Positions 17,711-28,192 are shown, numbered from the stretch's first letter. The stretch is 64,000 bases of DNA from Nitrosomonadales bacterium (GCA_016208015.1 JACQYW010000009.1:124001-188000), one strand, 5' to 3'. Translations and numbers: made by a program. Notes: generated by a model not told the origin, from the sequence alone.

Positions 17711-18288
17711 ATGATCGGAAGACTGAGCGGCACGCTGCTGGAGAAGAACCCGCCGCAGATATTGCTCGATGTGCAGGGCGTGGGCTACGAGGTGGACGTG
17801 CCGATGAGCACGTTCTACAACCTGCCCGCGCTGAATGAGAAAGTGGTGCTGCATACGCATTTCGTGGTGCGCGAGGATGCGCAACTCCTGTATGGATTCG
17901 CCACCCATGAGGAGCGCGTCGCCTTTCGTCAGTTGCTCAAGATCGGCGGTGTCGGTCCCAAGCTGGCGCTTTCCGTGCTGTCCGGCTTGAGCATTGCCGA
18001 TCTTGCCGCCGCGGTGGCGAACAAGGATGCCGGACGTCTCACCAAGATTCCCGGTGTGGGCAAGAAAACCGCCGAGCGTTTGCTGCTGGAACTGCAAGGC
18101 AAGTTCAATGTGAGTGTTGCAGGCTCGACACAGGGTGCTGCCTCCACATCGTCCGCCAGCGACATCGTCAACGCCTTGCTGGCCTTGGGCTACAACGAGA
18201 AGGAGGCGGATTGGGCGGCGAAGCAACTGTCCAAGGATGCCGATGTCTCGGGCGGTATCCGCCAGGCGCTTAAGTTATTATCCAAAGC

Positions 18289-18292
<4 letters not shown>
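17711..18292 (+). CDS. ruvA: Holliday junction DNA helicase subunit RuvA
   Basis: 193 residues starting [23 protein letters not shown], with the OB-fold first, then two helix-hairpin-helix motifs ([31 protein letters not shown]), an Ala/Ser-rich linker (about 137-150) and the RuvB-contacting C-terminal domain. It binds the junction as a tetramer and recruits RuvB. The stop overlaps the ruvB start by four bases, so the subunits are translated together. The length is normal. Confidence 0.96.
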
Positions 18293-19336
<1,044 letters not shown>

Positions 19337-19344
<8 letters not shown>

Positions 19345-19744
19345 GCACAAGGTCTTCTCGTTGCCGGTGCGGGTGTATTTCCAGGACACCGACGCGGGCG
19401 GTGTCGTCTATCACGCCAGTTATGTGAACTTCATGGAGCGCTCGCGCACAGAATGGTTGCGCACATTCGGCTACAGCAATGCGGGCCTGATGAAGGAATT
19501 GGGTGTGGTGTTCGTGGTGCGTTCGCTCAAGCTGGATTATCTGAAACCGGCGTTGCTGGATGATCTGGTGGCGGTGACGTCGCAGATCAGGGATATCGGG
19601 CGCAGTCGGCTGAACATTCACCAGACCGTGACGCGGGGAGACGAGGTGCTGGTCGAGGGCGAGGTGCATCTGGTGTGCGTGAATGTCGAAACCTTCAAAC
19701 CGGTGAGCGTGCCGGATGTGTTGCGAAACCAATGGAAAGACTGA
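19337..19744 (+). CDS. ybgC: tol-pal-associated acyl-CoA thioesterase YbgC
   Basis: 135 residues from the ATG at 19337 (an upstream in-frame start would lie deep inside ruvB). Hot-dog fold of the 4-hydroxybenzoyl-CoA thioesterase type: [22 protein letters not shown] contains the catalytic Asp and the VVYHASY motif. It hydrolyses short acyl-CoA or acyl-ACP thioesters at the inner membrane and is the standard first gene of tol-pal operons. It is followed by tolQ after one base. Confidence 0.93.
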
Positions 19745-19745
19745 T

Positions 19746-20419
19746 ATGGAACTGATCGGGGATATGTCGTTCATTCATCTGGTCGCCAATGCCAGCCTGC
19801 TGGTGCAATTGGTGATGGGGCTGCTGCTGCTGGTGTCGCTGATGTCCTGGTGGTACATATTCCTCAAGCTGTTCGCGGTGCGCTCGGCAGTGAGCCAGAC
19901 GCGCGAGTTCGAGGATGCGTTCTGGGGCAATCCCAATCTGAATGCGCTCTACCAGCAGGCGAACAATCGCGGGCGGCGCGATGTCGGGGCGCTGGAGCGC
20001 ATCTTCTCGGCGGGTTTCGCCGAATTCATCAAGCTGAAAAAGACCCACGGCGTGGACAGCGCGGCGGTGATGGACGGCACGCGCCGTGCCATGCGCGCCA
20101 AATACCAGCGCGAGGTGGACCATCTCGAATCTCACCTTTCTTTCCTTGCCACGGTCGGCTCGGTGAGTCCCTATGTCGGCTTGCTCGGCACGGTGTGGGG
20201 CATCATGAATGCGTTCCGCGGATTGTCCAACGTGGGCCAGGCGACGCTGGCACACGTGGCACCGGGCATCGCGGAAGCGCTGGTGGCGACGGCGATGGGC
20301 CTGTTCGCCGCGATCCCCGCAGTGGTGGCGTACAACCGCTATGTGCATGACGTCACGCGTTTGTCGTCGCGTTTCGAGAGTTTCATCGAAGAATTCTCCA
20401 ACGTGTTGCAACGTCAACC

Positions 20420-20423
<4 letters not shown>
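19746..20423 (+). CDS. tolQ: Tol-Pal proton channel subunit TolQ
   Basis: 225 residues from the ATG at 19746. Three transmembrane helices: about 15-37, 130-155 and 165-190, with the family block LLGTVWGIMNAFRGL and ATAMGLFAAIPAVVAYNRY. It forms the proton-driven motor with TolR and powers TolA during cell constriction and outer-membrane maintenance. It belongs to the MotA/TolQ/ExbB family; neighbours fix the assignment as TolQ. The stop overlaps the tolR start by four bases. Confidence 0.95.
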
Positions 20424-20835
<412 letters not shown>

Positions 20836-20839
<4 letters not shown>

Positions 20840-21543
20840 GTACCGCGCTGACCTATCAGGAGCCTTATCGCTTTTCCGCCGGGATGCTGGCGCTCACGGT
20901 GCATCTGTTGTTCTTCTTTGTGCTGTATTTCGGTTTTCGCTGGCAGGCGCAACCCCCTGAAGAATTCATGGTGGAGATGTGGGAAAGCCTGCCGGATGCG
21001 GAGGTCGCGCCCGAGCGGCAGCCTCCCCCGCCTGTCCAGGTGGAACCGAAACCGCTACCCAAGGTCGTAGCACCGGTGTTGCCGCCGTTGAAAGCGGACA
21101 TCGAGATACGGGACAAGAAAAAGAAACAGACAGAAGAGAAAGCCAAAGCGGTTGCCGTCGTCAAAGCGAAGCAGGAGAAAGAGTTGCGCGAACTGGAGGC
21201 GTATTCGGAGCGACTGCGCCACTCCGAACAGGCGCGTATCCGCGCCGAAGTGGATGCGGCGACGGCGACTCAGGTTGGTAAGTATCAGGACAAAATACGC
21301 GCCAAGATAAGGAGCAAGATTGTTAAGCAGGATGTGCCGCCAACTGCAGAAGCGACGTTCGAGGTTACGTTGTTGCCGGGAGGGGAGGTTATGGATGCAG
21401 AGTTGATCAAGAGCAGCGGCTATGCGGCATATGATGATGCAGTGGAGCGTGCCATCAGAAGGGCAAGCCCATTGCCGATCCCTTCCGAAATCTCGCTGCA
21501 AAGAATGTTTCGCAAGCTGAAATTAACCTTCAGGCCAGAATAA
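20836..21543 (+). CDS. tolA: Tol-Pal energy-transducing protein TolA
   Basis: 235 residues, short for TolA (E. coli about 420). Inner-membrane helix at about 15-35, a Pro-rich stretch (PERQPPPPVQVEPKPLP), a Lys/Glu/Ala-rich coiled helix (about 85-150) and a C-terminal TonB-like domain (AEATFEVTLLPGGEVMDAEL; LKLTFRPE). It spans the periplasm and contacts TolB and Pal. The shortened helical domain suggests reduced reach but keeps the three-part layout. Confidence 0.9.
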
Positions 21544-21552
21544 AGGGTGGTT

Positions 21553-22815
21553 ATGCGCGTTTGTCTTGGAATGTTGTTTGGATGGCTCATGATCACGTCC
21601 GCGCACGCGACGTTGGAGATTGAGATCACAGGAGCTGGTGAAAATCAGACGCCGATCTCGGTGGTCCGCTTCGGCGGGGAGGAACGCATCGCCGGGCAGA
21701 CGATCAGCAGTGTGGTGTCCAACGATCTGTTGCGTACCGGGCTGTTCAAATTGATCGACCCGGCGGGCAAAGCACCGCATGAACCGGGTGAGGTGAAGTA
21801 TGTCGAATGGGCGGGAGTGGAGGCGCTGATCATCGGCAGCGTGCGTGTGCTGGGTGACGGCCGTGCGGAAGTGAAGTTCCGTTTGCTCGACGCGGTTCGC
21901 CATACCGAGTTGATTGCGCTGGCAGTGACGGCGAAGAGTGATCAGGTGCGTGCCATCGGGCATCGCATCGCCGATCTGGTGTACGAAAAACTCACGGGCA
22001 GCGCGGGGGTGTTCAGTACACGCATCGCCTACGTCAATCGCGAAGGCAAACACTACCGGCTGGTGGTGGCGGACAGCGACGGCTACGGCGAGCAGACGCT
22101 GCTGTCGCTGAACGAACCCATCATGTCGCCGGCGTGGTCGCCCGACGGCAAGCAGATCGCGTATGTGAGTTTCGAGCGCGGTCACGCGACGATCTATGTG
22201 CAATCGCTGGCGACGCAGAAGCGCAGCGTGCTGGCGGATTTTTCCGGCAGCAACAGTGCGCCGGCATGGTCGCCCGACGGCAAGCAGCTCGCCCTCGTGC
22301 TGACGCGCGACGGCAGTTCCCAACTCTATCTCGTGCGTGCCGACGGCAGCGACTTGCGCCGCATCACCTTCAGCGAGACCATCGACACCGAGCCGGTCTT
22401 CTCGCCGGATGGCAAGACGCTGTTGTTCACGTCGGACCGCGGCGGCAAGGCGCAGATCTACCGTGTGGCAGTGGAGGGCGGTTATGCCGAACGGCTGACT
22501 TTCGAGGGCGGCAATAACTTCTCGCCGCGCTTCAGTCCGGACGGGAAAAGTTTCGTCTACTCGCAGTTCAACGGCGGTACTTTCTACATCGCGGTGCAGG
22601 ATTTCGAGAGCAAACAGGTGCAGATACTGACGCCCGGCGGATGGGAGAAGAAGCCCAGCTTTGCACCGAACGGCAAGCTGATCCTGTTCGCAACCGAGTC
22701 GCAGGGTCGTGGTATATTGGCGACCGTATCCAGCGATGGCAGGGTGAAGCAGAAGATGGTTGCCCAGCGCGGCGATATTCGCGAGCCGATCTGGGGGCCT
22801 TTCCTGAAGCAGTAG
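21553..22815 (+). CDS. tolB: Tol-Pal periplasmic beta-propeller TolB
   Basis: 420 residues from the ATG at 21553; a GTG at 21547 is in frame but the ATG has AAAGGGTGG ahead. The signal peptide runs to SAHA near residue 19. An N-terminal domain binds TolA and a six-bladed propeller follows with repeated SPDGKQ/SPDGKT motifs (PAWSPDGKQIAYVS; PVFSPDGKTLLFTS). TolB shuttles between Pal and TolA. It lies in canonical order between tolA and pal. Confidence 0.96.
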   Translation: MRVCLGMLFGWLMITSAHATLEIEITGAGENQTPISVVRFGGEERIAGQTISSVVSNDLLRTGLFKLIDPAGKAPHEPGEVKYVEWAGVEALIIGSVRVLGDGRAEVKFRLLDAVRHTELIALAVTAKSDQVRAIGHRIADLVYEKLTGSAGVFSTRIAYVNREGKHYRLVVADSDGYGEQTLLSLNEPIMSPAWSPDGKQIAYVSFERGHATIYVQSLATQKRSVLADFSGSNSAPAWSPDGKQLALVLTRDGSSQLYLVRADGSDLRRITFSETIDTEPVFSPDGKTLLFTSDRGGKAQIYRVAVEGGYAERLTFEGGNNFSPRFSPDGKSFVYSQFNGGTFYIAVQDFESKQVQILTPGGWEKKPSFAPNGKLILFATESQGRGILATVSSDGRVKQKMVAQRGDIREPIWGPFLKQ

Positions 22816-22840
22816 TCTCGATGAACTAAAGGAGATAGCA

Positions 22841-23371
22841 ATGAAGAAATTGATACTGAGTCTGGTGTTGGCGAATCTGCTGGTTGCTTGTGCAAGCGAA
22901 CCGGTCAAAGATGAAGCTCAAGAGCCTGCTGCCGCACCGGTGGCGACCGAACCTGCTGCCGCGCCGGCTGAGACAGCCGCTGCCGCTCCGGCACCCGTTG
23001 CGACCGAGGCCGCTGCGCCTGTCGCCGAAGAGGTCGCCATGCCGACAGAAGGCAGCGTGCACTTCCCGTTCGACGTGGATGCAGTGCAGGCGGAAGATCG
23101 CGCCATCGTTCAGGCTCACGGCAAATATCTGAGCGAGAATCGCGGCAGCAAGGTGCGCCTGGAAGGCAACGCGGATGAGCGTGGCAGCAGCGAATACAAC
23201 CTGGCCCTGGGTCAGCGTCGCGCCAACAACGTGAAGAAATTGCTGGTCCTGTCGGGTGCCAGGGAATCGCAGGTCACGACCGTCAGCTACGGTGAAGAGA
23301 AACCCCGCGCGACCGGCCATGACGAAGCCTCCTGGGCCCAGAACCGCCGCGTGGACTTCGTCGGCAAGTAA
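22841..23371 (+). CDS. pal: peptidoglycan-associated lipoprotein Pal
   Basis: 176 residues. The lipobox LLVAC gives Cys near residue 17. A long Ala/Pro/Glu-rich spacer (about 25-68) precedes the OmpA-like peptidoglycan-binding domain (VRLEGNADERGSSEYNLALG; RRANNVKKLLV). It anchors the outer membrane to peptidoglycan and binds TolB. AAAGGAG sits seven bases before the start. The Ala/Pro spacer is longer than usual but otherwise ordinary. Confidence 0.96.
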   Translation: MKKLILSLVLANLLVACASEPVKDEAQEPAAAPVATEPAAAPAETAAAAPAPVATEAAAPVAEEVAMPTEGSVHFPFDVDAVQAEDRAIVQAHGKYLSENRGSKVRLEGNADERGSSEYNLALGQRRANNVKKLLVLSGARESQVTTVSYGEEKPRATGHDEASWAQNRRVDFVGK

Positions 23372-23377
23372 TCCGGT

Positions 23378-24142
23378 ATGCGTCTCTGGTTGCTGGCCTG
23401 TTTGTGCGTTGCGAGCAGTTCCGCCATGGCGGGATTGTTCGCGGATGACGATGCGCGCAAGCAGGTGAAGCAACTGGAAGCGCGCATCGTCAAACTGGAA
23501 CAGGCGTTAGCTTCGACCGAGCAGGAAAAAGAGCAGTACATCCGTTCGACGCTCGATCTGCAGATGCAGATGGAGGCGCTGAACACCGAATTGCGCAAGT
23601 TGCACGGACAGAACGAAGAGCTGGTGCATAACCTGCAGGATGCCGAGAAGCGCCAGAAGGATTTCTACATCGATCTGGATGCGCGTCTGAGGCGTTTCGA
23701 GGGCAACGATGCCGCAGCCAATGCCGGCGTGCGCGTCGATGGCACCAGGGACGTGTCCGAGGATCCGGTCGGCGAGAACCGCTCATTCGAAGCGGCCTAC
23801 AGTCTCTACAAGGCGGAGAATTACCAGAATGCCGCCGCCGCCTTTCGTGACTTCCTGAAGAACTATCCGCAGTCTGTGCATGAAGCGAACGTCCAGTACT
23901 GGGCGGGTAATTCCTATTTCCTGTTGAAGGACTGCAAGAACAGCATCTCAAGCTATCAGGTGCTGGTCGGGAAATATCCGGATCATCCGCGTGTGCCTGA
24001 GGCGATGCTCAACGTCTCGGATTGCCAGTTGAGTCTGAAGAGCAAATCTGCCGCACAGAAGACCCTGAAGCAACTCATCTCCCAGTTCCCGGGAAGCGAC
24101 GCATCGGAAAAAGCGAAGAAGCGCCTCGCCGCGATCAAGTAA
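23378..24142 (+). CDS. cpoB: Tol-Pal-associated protein CpoB (YbgF)
   Basis: 254 residues with a signal peptide (to about residue 19), an N-terminal coiled coil (about 28-100, LEARIVKLEQALASTEQEKE) and a C-terminal TPR region (AAYSLYKAENYQNAAAAFRDFL; ANVQYWAGNSYFLLKDCKNS). CpoB trimerises through the coil and couples Tol activity to peptidoglycan synthesis at the septum. It is the usual last tol-pal gene and is followed closely by queE. Confidence 0.93.
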   Translation: MRLWLLACLCVASSSAMAGLFADDDARKQVKQLEARIVKLEQALASTEQEKEQYIRSTLDLQMQMEALNTELRKLHGQNEELVHNLQDAEKRQKDFYIDLDARLRRFEGNDAAANAGVRVDGTRDVSEDPVGENRSFEAAYSLYKAENYQNAAAAFRDFLKNYPQSVHEANVQYWAGNSYFLLKDCKNSISSYQVLVGKYPDHPRVPEAMLNVSDCQLSLKSKSAAQKTLKQLISQFPGSDASEKAKKRLAAIK

Positions 24143-24150
24143 GCAGAGCG

Positions 24151-24810
24151 ATGGCCACAACTTCCGCAAACGATTCGTTGCGTATCAGCGAGATTTTCTT
24201 GTCCCTGCAAGGCGAGACCAGTCGGGTCGGATTGCCCACGGTGTTCGTGCGCCTGACCGGTTGCCCCTTGCGTTGCGTGTACTGCGATACCACTTATGCA
24301 TTCAGCGGCGGGCAGAACATGACGCTGGAAGCGATCCTGACCGAAGTGGCGCGGCATGATGCGCACTACATCTGCGTCACGGGGGGTGAGCCGCTGGCGC
24401 AGAAGAACTGCCTGCCCTTGTTGAGCGCCCTGTGCGATGCGGGTTATTCCGTTTCGCTCGAGACCAGTGGAGCGCTGGATGTGAGCGGGGTGGATAAAAG
24501 AGTGCAGAAGGTGGTCGACATCAAGACGCCGGGCTCGGGCGAGATGGCGAAGAACCTGTGGGGCAATCTTGCGCACCTCGATCCGCACGACGAGATCAAA
24601 TTCGTGTTGAGCGGCGAGGCGGATTACCAGTGGGCGAAGCAGATGCTGGCGGAACACGAATTGGCGCAACGTTGTGCAGTCTTGTTCTCTCCGGTGCAGG
24701 GGCAGCTTGCGCCCAGGGATCTGGCGGAATGGATATTGCGCGACCGCTTGCCGGTGCGCTTGCAGGTGCAGTTGCATAAACTGTTGTGGGGTAACGAGGT
24801 GGGGCGATAA
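24151..24810 (+). CDS. queE: 7-carboxy-7-deazaguanine synthase
   Basis: 219 residues from the ATG at 24151. It is a radical-SAM enzyme with the cluster motif CPLRCVYC (Cx3Cx2C) near residue 38 and [21 protein letters not shown] as the family N terminus. It contracts 6-carboxytetrahydropterin to 7-carboxy-7-deazaguanine in queuosine biosynthesis. It lies directly before queC, the next step, with two bases between. The position downstream of tol-pal is frequent in betaproteobacteria. Confidence 0.95.
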   Translation: MATTSANDSLRISEIFLSLQGETSRVGLPTVFVRLTGCPLRCVYCDTTYAFSGGQNMTLEAILTEVARHDAHYICVTGGEPLAQKNCLPLLSALCDAGYSVSLETSGALDVSGVDKRVQKVVDIKTPGSGEMAKNLWGNLAHLDPHDEIKFVLSGEADYQWAKQMLAEHELAQRCAVLFSPVQGQLAPRDLAEWILRDRLPVRLQVQLHKLLWGNEVGR

Positions 24811-24812
24811 AG

Positions 24813-25487
24813 ATGAAGCGGGCAGTGGTTCTATTATCGGGCGGTCTGGATTCGGCAACGGTGCTGGCGATGGCACGCAAGCAGGGTTTCGAGTGCTACA
24901 CATTGAGCGTGGATTACGGGCAACGCCACCATGCGGAGTTGGCGGCATCGAAACAGGTGGCGCAGACGTTGGGCGCGAGCGAGCATCGCGTCATCAATAT
25001 CGACCTCACCGCTTTCGGCGGCTCGGCGTTGACCGATGCCAGCATCGCCGTGCCGGAGCAGGCAAGCAGCGGTATTCCGATCACCTACGTTCCGGCACGT
25101 AACACCATCATGCTGTCACTTGCGCTGGCGTGGGCCGAGGTGCTGCACGCACAGGACATCTTCTTTGGCGTGAACGCGGTGGACTATTCCGGATATCCGG
25201 ACTGTCGTCCCGAGTATGTGGCCGCGTTCGAGCGCATGGCCAATCTGGCGACCCAGGCTGCGGTGGAAGGCAAGCCGCTCACCCTGCATGCGCCGCTGCT
25301 GCATCTCTCCAAGGCGGAGATCATCCGCGAAGGCGCGCGATTGGGGGTGGATTACGCGCTCACTGTCTCCTGCTATCAGGCCGACGAGCAGGGCCGCGCC
25401 TGCGGTCGCTGCGATTCCTGCCGTTTGCGTCGCGAAGGATTCCAGTCTGCCGGGGTCGCGGATACCACGCGTTACCAGGACGCATAA
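24813..25487 (+). CDS. queC: 7-cyano-7-deazaguanine synthase
   Basis: 224 residues. The PP-loop ATPase motif [14 protein letters not shown] is near the start, with [11 protein letters not shown] next and a zinc-binding cysteine group near the end ([19 protein letters not shown]). It converts 7-carboxy-7-deazaguanine to preQ0 using ATP and ammonia. It pairs with queE. The length is typical. Transcription probably ends before the tRNA promoter that starts 17 bases downstream. Confidence 0.96.
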   Translation: MKRAVVLLSGGLDSATVLAMARKQGFECYTLSVDYGQRHHAELAASKQVAQTLGASEHRVINIDLTAFGGSALTDASIAVPEQASSGIPITYVPARNTIMLSLALAWAEVLHAQDIFFGVNAVDYSGYPDCRPEYVAAFERMANLATQAAVEGKPLTLHAPLLHLSKAEIIREGARLGVDYALTVSCYQADEQGRACGRCDSCRLRREGFQSAGVADTTRYQDA

Positions 25488-25503
25488 GGCTTCGCTGCTT
25501 GGT

Positions 25504-25531
25504 TTGACACTCAAAGTCAAACCCGTATAAT
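25504..25531 (+). promoter_or_regulatory. sigma-70 promoter of the tRNA pair
   Basis: A perfect -35 (TTGACA, 25504-25509) and a perfect -10 (TATAAT, 25526-25531) are separated by 16 bases, followed by a GC-rich discriminator (GCGCGC). This is the layout of stringently controlled stable-RNA promoters, and it drives the two tRNA genes that follow. Confidence 0.9.
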
Positions 25532-25551
25532 GCGCGCTCCCTTTTGGGACG

Positions 25552-25627
25552 GGGTCGGTAGCTCAGTCGGTAGAGCAGCGGACTTTTAATCCGTTGGTCG
25601 CGAGTTCGAATCTCGCCCGACCCACCA
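25552..25627 (+). tRNA. tRNA-Lys (anticodon TTT)
   Basis: 76 bases with encoded CCA. The acceptor stem GGGTCGG pairs with CCGACCC. The anticodon loop CTTTTAA gives TTT at 25585-25587, and GTTCGAATC forms the T-arm loop. It reads AAA/AAG lysine codons, which are abundant in the multihaem cytochrome genes nearby. Confidence 0.97.
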
Positions 25628-25641
25628 GTTTCAAGCTTTAC

Positions 25642-25717
25642 GCCGCCTTAGCTCAGTTGGTAGAGCAACCGCCTTGTAAGCGGTAGGTCATCAGTTCGAA
25701 TCCGATAGGCGGCACCA
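25642..25717 (+). tRNA. tRNA-Thr (anticodon TGT)
   Basis: 76 bases with encoded CCA. The acceptor stem GCCGCCT pairs with AGGCGGC. The anticodon loop CTTGTAA gives TGT at 25675-25677. It lies 14 bases after tRNA-Lys and must share its promoter. Confidence 0.96.
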
Positions 25718-25720
25718 ATA

Positions 25721-25758
25721 AAATGAAGCCCTGTAGAAATATGGGGCTTTATTCATTT
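25721..25758 (+). terminator. stem-loop terminator after tRNA-Thr
   Basis: AAATGAAGCCC and GGGCTTTATTCATTT can pair with a short bulge around TGTAGAAATATG. The T-rich right arm just after the CCA end suits termination of the tRNA transcript. Confidence 0.6.
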
Positions 25759-25788
25759 CTGGCGACCGTAGCCGAATCGTAGCCAATC

Positions 25789-25811
25789 ATCACAGGATCC
25801 GCTCCTGTGAT
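25789..25811. promoter_or_regulatory. 9-bp inverted repeat upstream of the SHP operon
   Basis: ATCACAGGA and TCCTGTGAT flank TCCGC in perfect dyad symmetry. It lies just upstream of the CTTAAG box. It could be an operator for a second regulator or a transcript end; it does not match the CRP or FNR consensus. Confidence 0.45.
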
Positions 25812-25819
25812 ATTAAGCA

Positions 25820-25836
25820 CTTAAGCATGTCTTAAG
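25820..25836. promoter_or_regulatory. PmrA/QseB-type box upstream of the SHP operon
   Basis: CTTAAG CATGT CTTAAG is a perfect match to the YTTAAK-N5-YTTAAK direct repeat known for PmrA-like OmpR-family regulators. A further TTAAG lies at 25813-25817. A possible -10 (TATCCT, 25847-25852) follows 11 bases downstream, so the box would overlap the -35 region, as expected for an activator. The operon it precedes encodes a QseB/QseC-like pair, so autoregulation is likely. Confidence 0.7.
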
Positions 25837-25887
25837 TCTGGCCTCCTATCCTGCACTCCTCGAAGTGCAACTCAAAGGAGATCAATC

Positions 25888-26307
25888 ATGTCGCGTATAA
25901 ATACTTTGTTGATTCTGCTGCTGGTCGTAATGAGTGGTCTGGCGATACAACCGGCGCTGGCCGAAACACCCAACCAGATACTCTCTGCTGTCGAGAGTTC
26001 GGCCAAAACCGCGCCCGAGTTCAGGGGCTTTTCGGCGACGAGAGGTGAGCAGTTCTTCAAGTCAACCCATGGCAACGACTGGAGTTGCGCCTCCTGCCAT
26101 ACCGAAGATCCGGCCGGCAGCGGCAAACACGCCAAGACCAACAAGGTCATCAAGGCGTTGGCGCCGTCAGCCAATGCCGAGCGTCTCACCGATCCGGCCA
26201 AGGTGGAGAAATGGTTCAAGCGCAATTGCAACGATGTGCTCGGCCGCGTCTGCACACCGCAGGAAAAGGGCGATGTGATCGCGTATCTGCTTACCACCAG
26301 GAAATAA
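25888..26307 (+). CDS. SHP-type monohaem cytochrome c (DUF1924)
   Basis: 139 residues with a signal peptide ending LAEA/ALA near residue 25. One haem motif, CASCH, lies in NDWSCASCHTEDPAGSGKHA; two further cysteines (NCNDVLGRVC) probably form a disulphide. This is the sphaeroides haem protein fold, a high-spin cytochrome that binds oxygen and other small ligands in studied members. The neighbours (diheme DHC, membrane cytochrome b, two-component system) match the known SHP operon exactly. AAAGGAG precedes the start. Confidence 0.9.
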   Translation: MSRINTLLILLLVVMSGLAIQPALAETPNQILSAVESSAKTAPEFRGFSATRGEQFFKSTHGNDWSCASCHTEDPAGSGKHAKTNKVIKALAPSANAERLTDPAKVEKWFKRNCNDVLGRVCTPQEKGDVIAYLLTTRK

Positions 26308-26317
26308 GGAGAACATC

Positions 26318-26812
26318 ATGTCGTCTGTCTATCGAAACGCATTACGAATGTTCGCGGTCATCATGTTGTTGGCTGGTGCCGTCGCCGTCGCGCAAGCGGA
26401 CGATGATGAACACGAGGGCGGACGCCGTGCCAGCGTGAGTAACGCCAAGTGGCAAGCCGAATGCGGTTCCTGCCACGTTGCTTTCCCGCCACGCATGCTG
26501 CCTGCCGCATCCTGGCGCGAGATGATGTCCGGTCTGGGCAAGCATTTCGGCACGGATGCCAGTCTGGAAGCGCCGGTCGCTCTCGAGATCGGGGCTTTCC
26601 TGGAAAAGAATGCCGGCACCGGAAAGCAGGAACCGACGGCCAAGCCGCAATTGCGCATCAGCGAGACCCGCTGGTTCGTCCGCGAGCACGACGAGGTGCC
26701 GGAACGTGTGTGGAAGAATCCGCTGGTGAAGAGCCCGGCCAATTGTGCAGCCTGCCATACACGGGCGGAGAGCGGCGACTACCGCGAGCGCAATATCCGC
26801 ATGCCTGAATAA
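26318..26812 (+). CDS. diheme cytochrome c (DHC)
   Basis: 164 residues with a signal peptide (to about residue 27, AVAQA). Two haem motifs: CGSCH near residue 50 in QAECGSCHVAFPPRMLP, and CAACH near 147. This is the Dihaem_cyt_c family, the electron donor to SHP in characterised operons. The Asp/Glu/His-rich stretch after cleavage (DDDEHEGGRR) is typical. It would carry electrons between the membrane cytochrome b encoded next and SHP in the periplasm. Confidence 0.9.
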   Translation: MSSVYRNALRMFAVIMLLAGAVAVAQADDDEHEGGRRASVSNAKWQAECGSCHVAFPPRMLPAASWREMMSGLGKHFGTDASLEAPVALEIGAFLEKNAGTGKQEPTAKPQLRISETRWFVREHDEVPERVWKNPLVKSPANCAACHTRAESGDYRERNIRMPE

Positions 26813-26824
26813 AAGGAGAAGATC

Positions 26825-27496
26825 ATGAGTGAACGTATCCGGGTTTGGGATGTGCCGACGAGGGTCTTTCATTGGTCGCTGGTGCTGTCGTTTTGCGGTG
26901 CATTCCTGACGGCGGAATCGGAACGTTACCGCGATATCCATGTGATGCTGGGATACACCGTGCTGGGGCTGATCGCTTTCAGGCTGTTGTGGGGATTCTT
27001 CGGTACGCGATATGCGCGCTTCAGTTCCTTTCTGTTCACGTCGCGTGAAGTCGTCACCTATGTGTCTGCGTTGGTCAAGGGCGAGGCCAAACACTATGTG
27101 GGCCACAACCCGGCGGGCAGCGTGGCGATCTGGTTGCTCCTGTTCTTGGCTATTTCATCGGGCGTGACGGGCGTGCTGCTGTTTCAGGACAGCGGCGGTG
27201 AAGTGGTGGAGGAACTGCATGAGGTGCTTTCATTCGCCATGCTGGCAGTCGTGCTGGTGCATGTTGCCGGTGTCGCGGTGAGCAGCATCATGCATCGCGA
27301 GAATCTGGTGCGGGCCATGATCACCGGAAGCAAGGAGGCCAGGCCGGAAGAAGGTGTGGAGCGTTCCCATGCCTGGCTGGGTGTCATAATGCTGCTCGTG
27401 GTGGCGACATTCTGGGCCGGGTATTCGGCGGTCAATGCGATGGCGCCAGATGAAGCGGTGTCGCAGGCGGAACACCACGATGACGACGATGATTGA
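26825..27496 (+). CDS. cytochrome b561-type membrane subunit
   Basis: 223 residues with four main helices. Candidate haem b ligands are histidines in VFHWSLV, RDIHVMLGYT, VEELHEVLSF and VLVHVAGVAV. It belongs to the Ni/Fe-hydrogenase/b561 cytochrome b family, which passes quinol electrons to periplasmic cytochromes. The Asp/His tail (EHHDDDDD) resembles that of DHC. It completes the SHP-DHC-cytochrome b electron chain. Confidence 0.88.
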   Translation: MSERIRVWDVPTRVFHWSLVLSFCGAFLTAESERYRDIHVMLGYTVLGLIAFRLLWGFFGTRYARFSSFLFTSREVVTYVSALVKGEAKHYVGHNPAGSVAIWLLLFLAISSGVTGVLLFQDSGGEVVEELHEVLSFAMLAVVLVHVAGVAVSSIMHRENLVRAMITGSKEARPEEGVERSHAWLGVIMLLVVATFWAGYSAVNAMAPDEAVSQAEHHDDDDD

Positions 27497-27522
27497 TGTA
27501 TGCAGCTTATAACAGGCGAAAT

Positions 27523-28191
27523 ATGCGCGTGCTGGTGGTCGAAGATGATGCCCTGCTGGGCGATGCCATTCAGGCCGGCCTGAAGCAGGCCGGCTATGCC
27601 GTCGACTGGATGAAAGACGGCGTGTCGGCAGACCACGCGCTCAGCACCGAGTCTTATGCGGCAGTTGTTCTGGATCTCGGGTTGCCCCGTCTTTCGGGAC
27701 TGGAAGTGCTGCGTCGTCTGCGCAGTCGCAGTGCCACCCTGCCGGTGTTGATCCTGACCGCGATGGATACAGTGAATGACCGCATCAAGGGGCTGGATGC
27801 GGGGGCGGATGACTATCTGCTCAAACCCTTCGACATGGGCGAGCTGGCGGCGCGCCTGCGCGCGCTGATCCGCCGTGCCAGCGGCAAGGTCGATCTGTTG
27901 TTGCAGGTTGCCGGAGTCAAACTCGATCCCGCCGCCCATCGCGTGCTCTATCGGGACTCCCCTGTCGAACTGTCGCCCAAGGAATTCGCGGTATTGCACG
28001 CCCTGATGCTGAATGCCGGAAAGGTGCTGTCGCGCGCCCGGCTCGAAGAGCAGCTTTATGCGTGGGGCGAAGAGGTCGAGAGCAACGCGGTGGAGGTGCA
28101 TATCCATCATCTGCGCCGCAAGCTCTCCCCCGAACTGATAGCAACGATACGCGGTGTGGGCTACCTGATCGCCGCAGACAAGGCGGGTTGA
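27523..28191 (+). CDS. OmpR-family response regulator, QseB/PmrA-like
   Basis: 222 residues from the ATG at 27523; an in-frame ATG ten codons earlier is possible but adds residues before the first receiver strand. Receiver domain: VEDDALLG, phospho-acceptor Asp near 51 (VVLDLGLPRLSG) and Lys near 101 (LLKPFD). The C-terminal winged helix ends HIHHLRRKLSPELIATIRGVGYLI. The spacing is that of QseB/PmrA-type regulators, whose binding site format is found at 25820 and 30885. The kinase gene follows after one base. Confidence 0.9.
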   Translation: MRVLVVEDDALLGDAIQAGLKQAGYAVDWMKDGVSADHALSTESYAAVVLDLGLPRLSGLEVLRRLRSRSATLPVLILTAMDTVNDRIKGLDAGADDYLLKPFDMGELAARLRALIRRASGKVDLLLQVAGVKLDPAAHRVLYRDSPVELSPKEFAVLHALMLNAGKVLSRARLEEQLYAWGEEVESNAVEVHIHHLRRKLSPELIATIRGVGYLIAADKAG

Positions 28192-28192
28192 G

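Noticed and set aside
24143..24151. preQ1 riboswitch for queE/queC
   Set aside because: Only a few bases separate cpoB and queE, so there is no room for an aptamer; the genes are read through from tol-pal.
25718..25887. Integrated element at the tRNA genes
   Set aside because: No integrase gene and no repeated tRNA 3' end were found in the window; only a short CGTAGCC repeat, kept as a weak finding.
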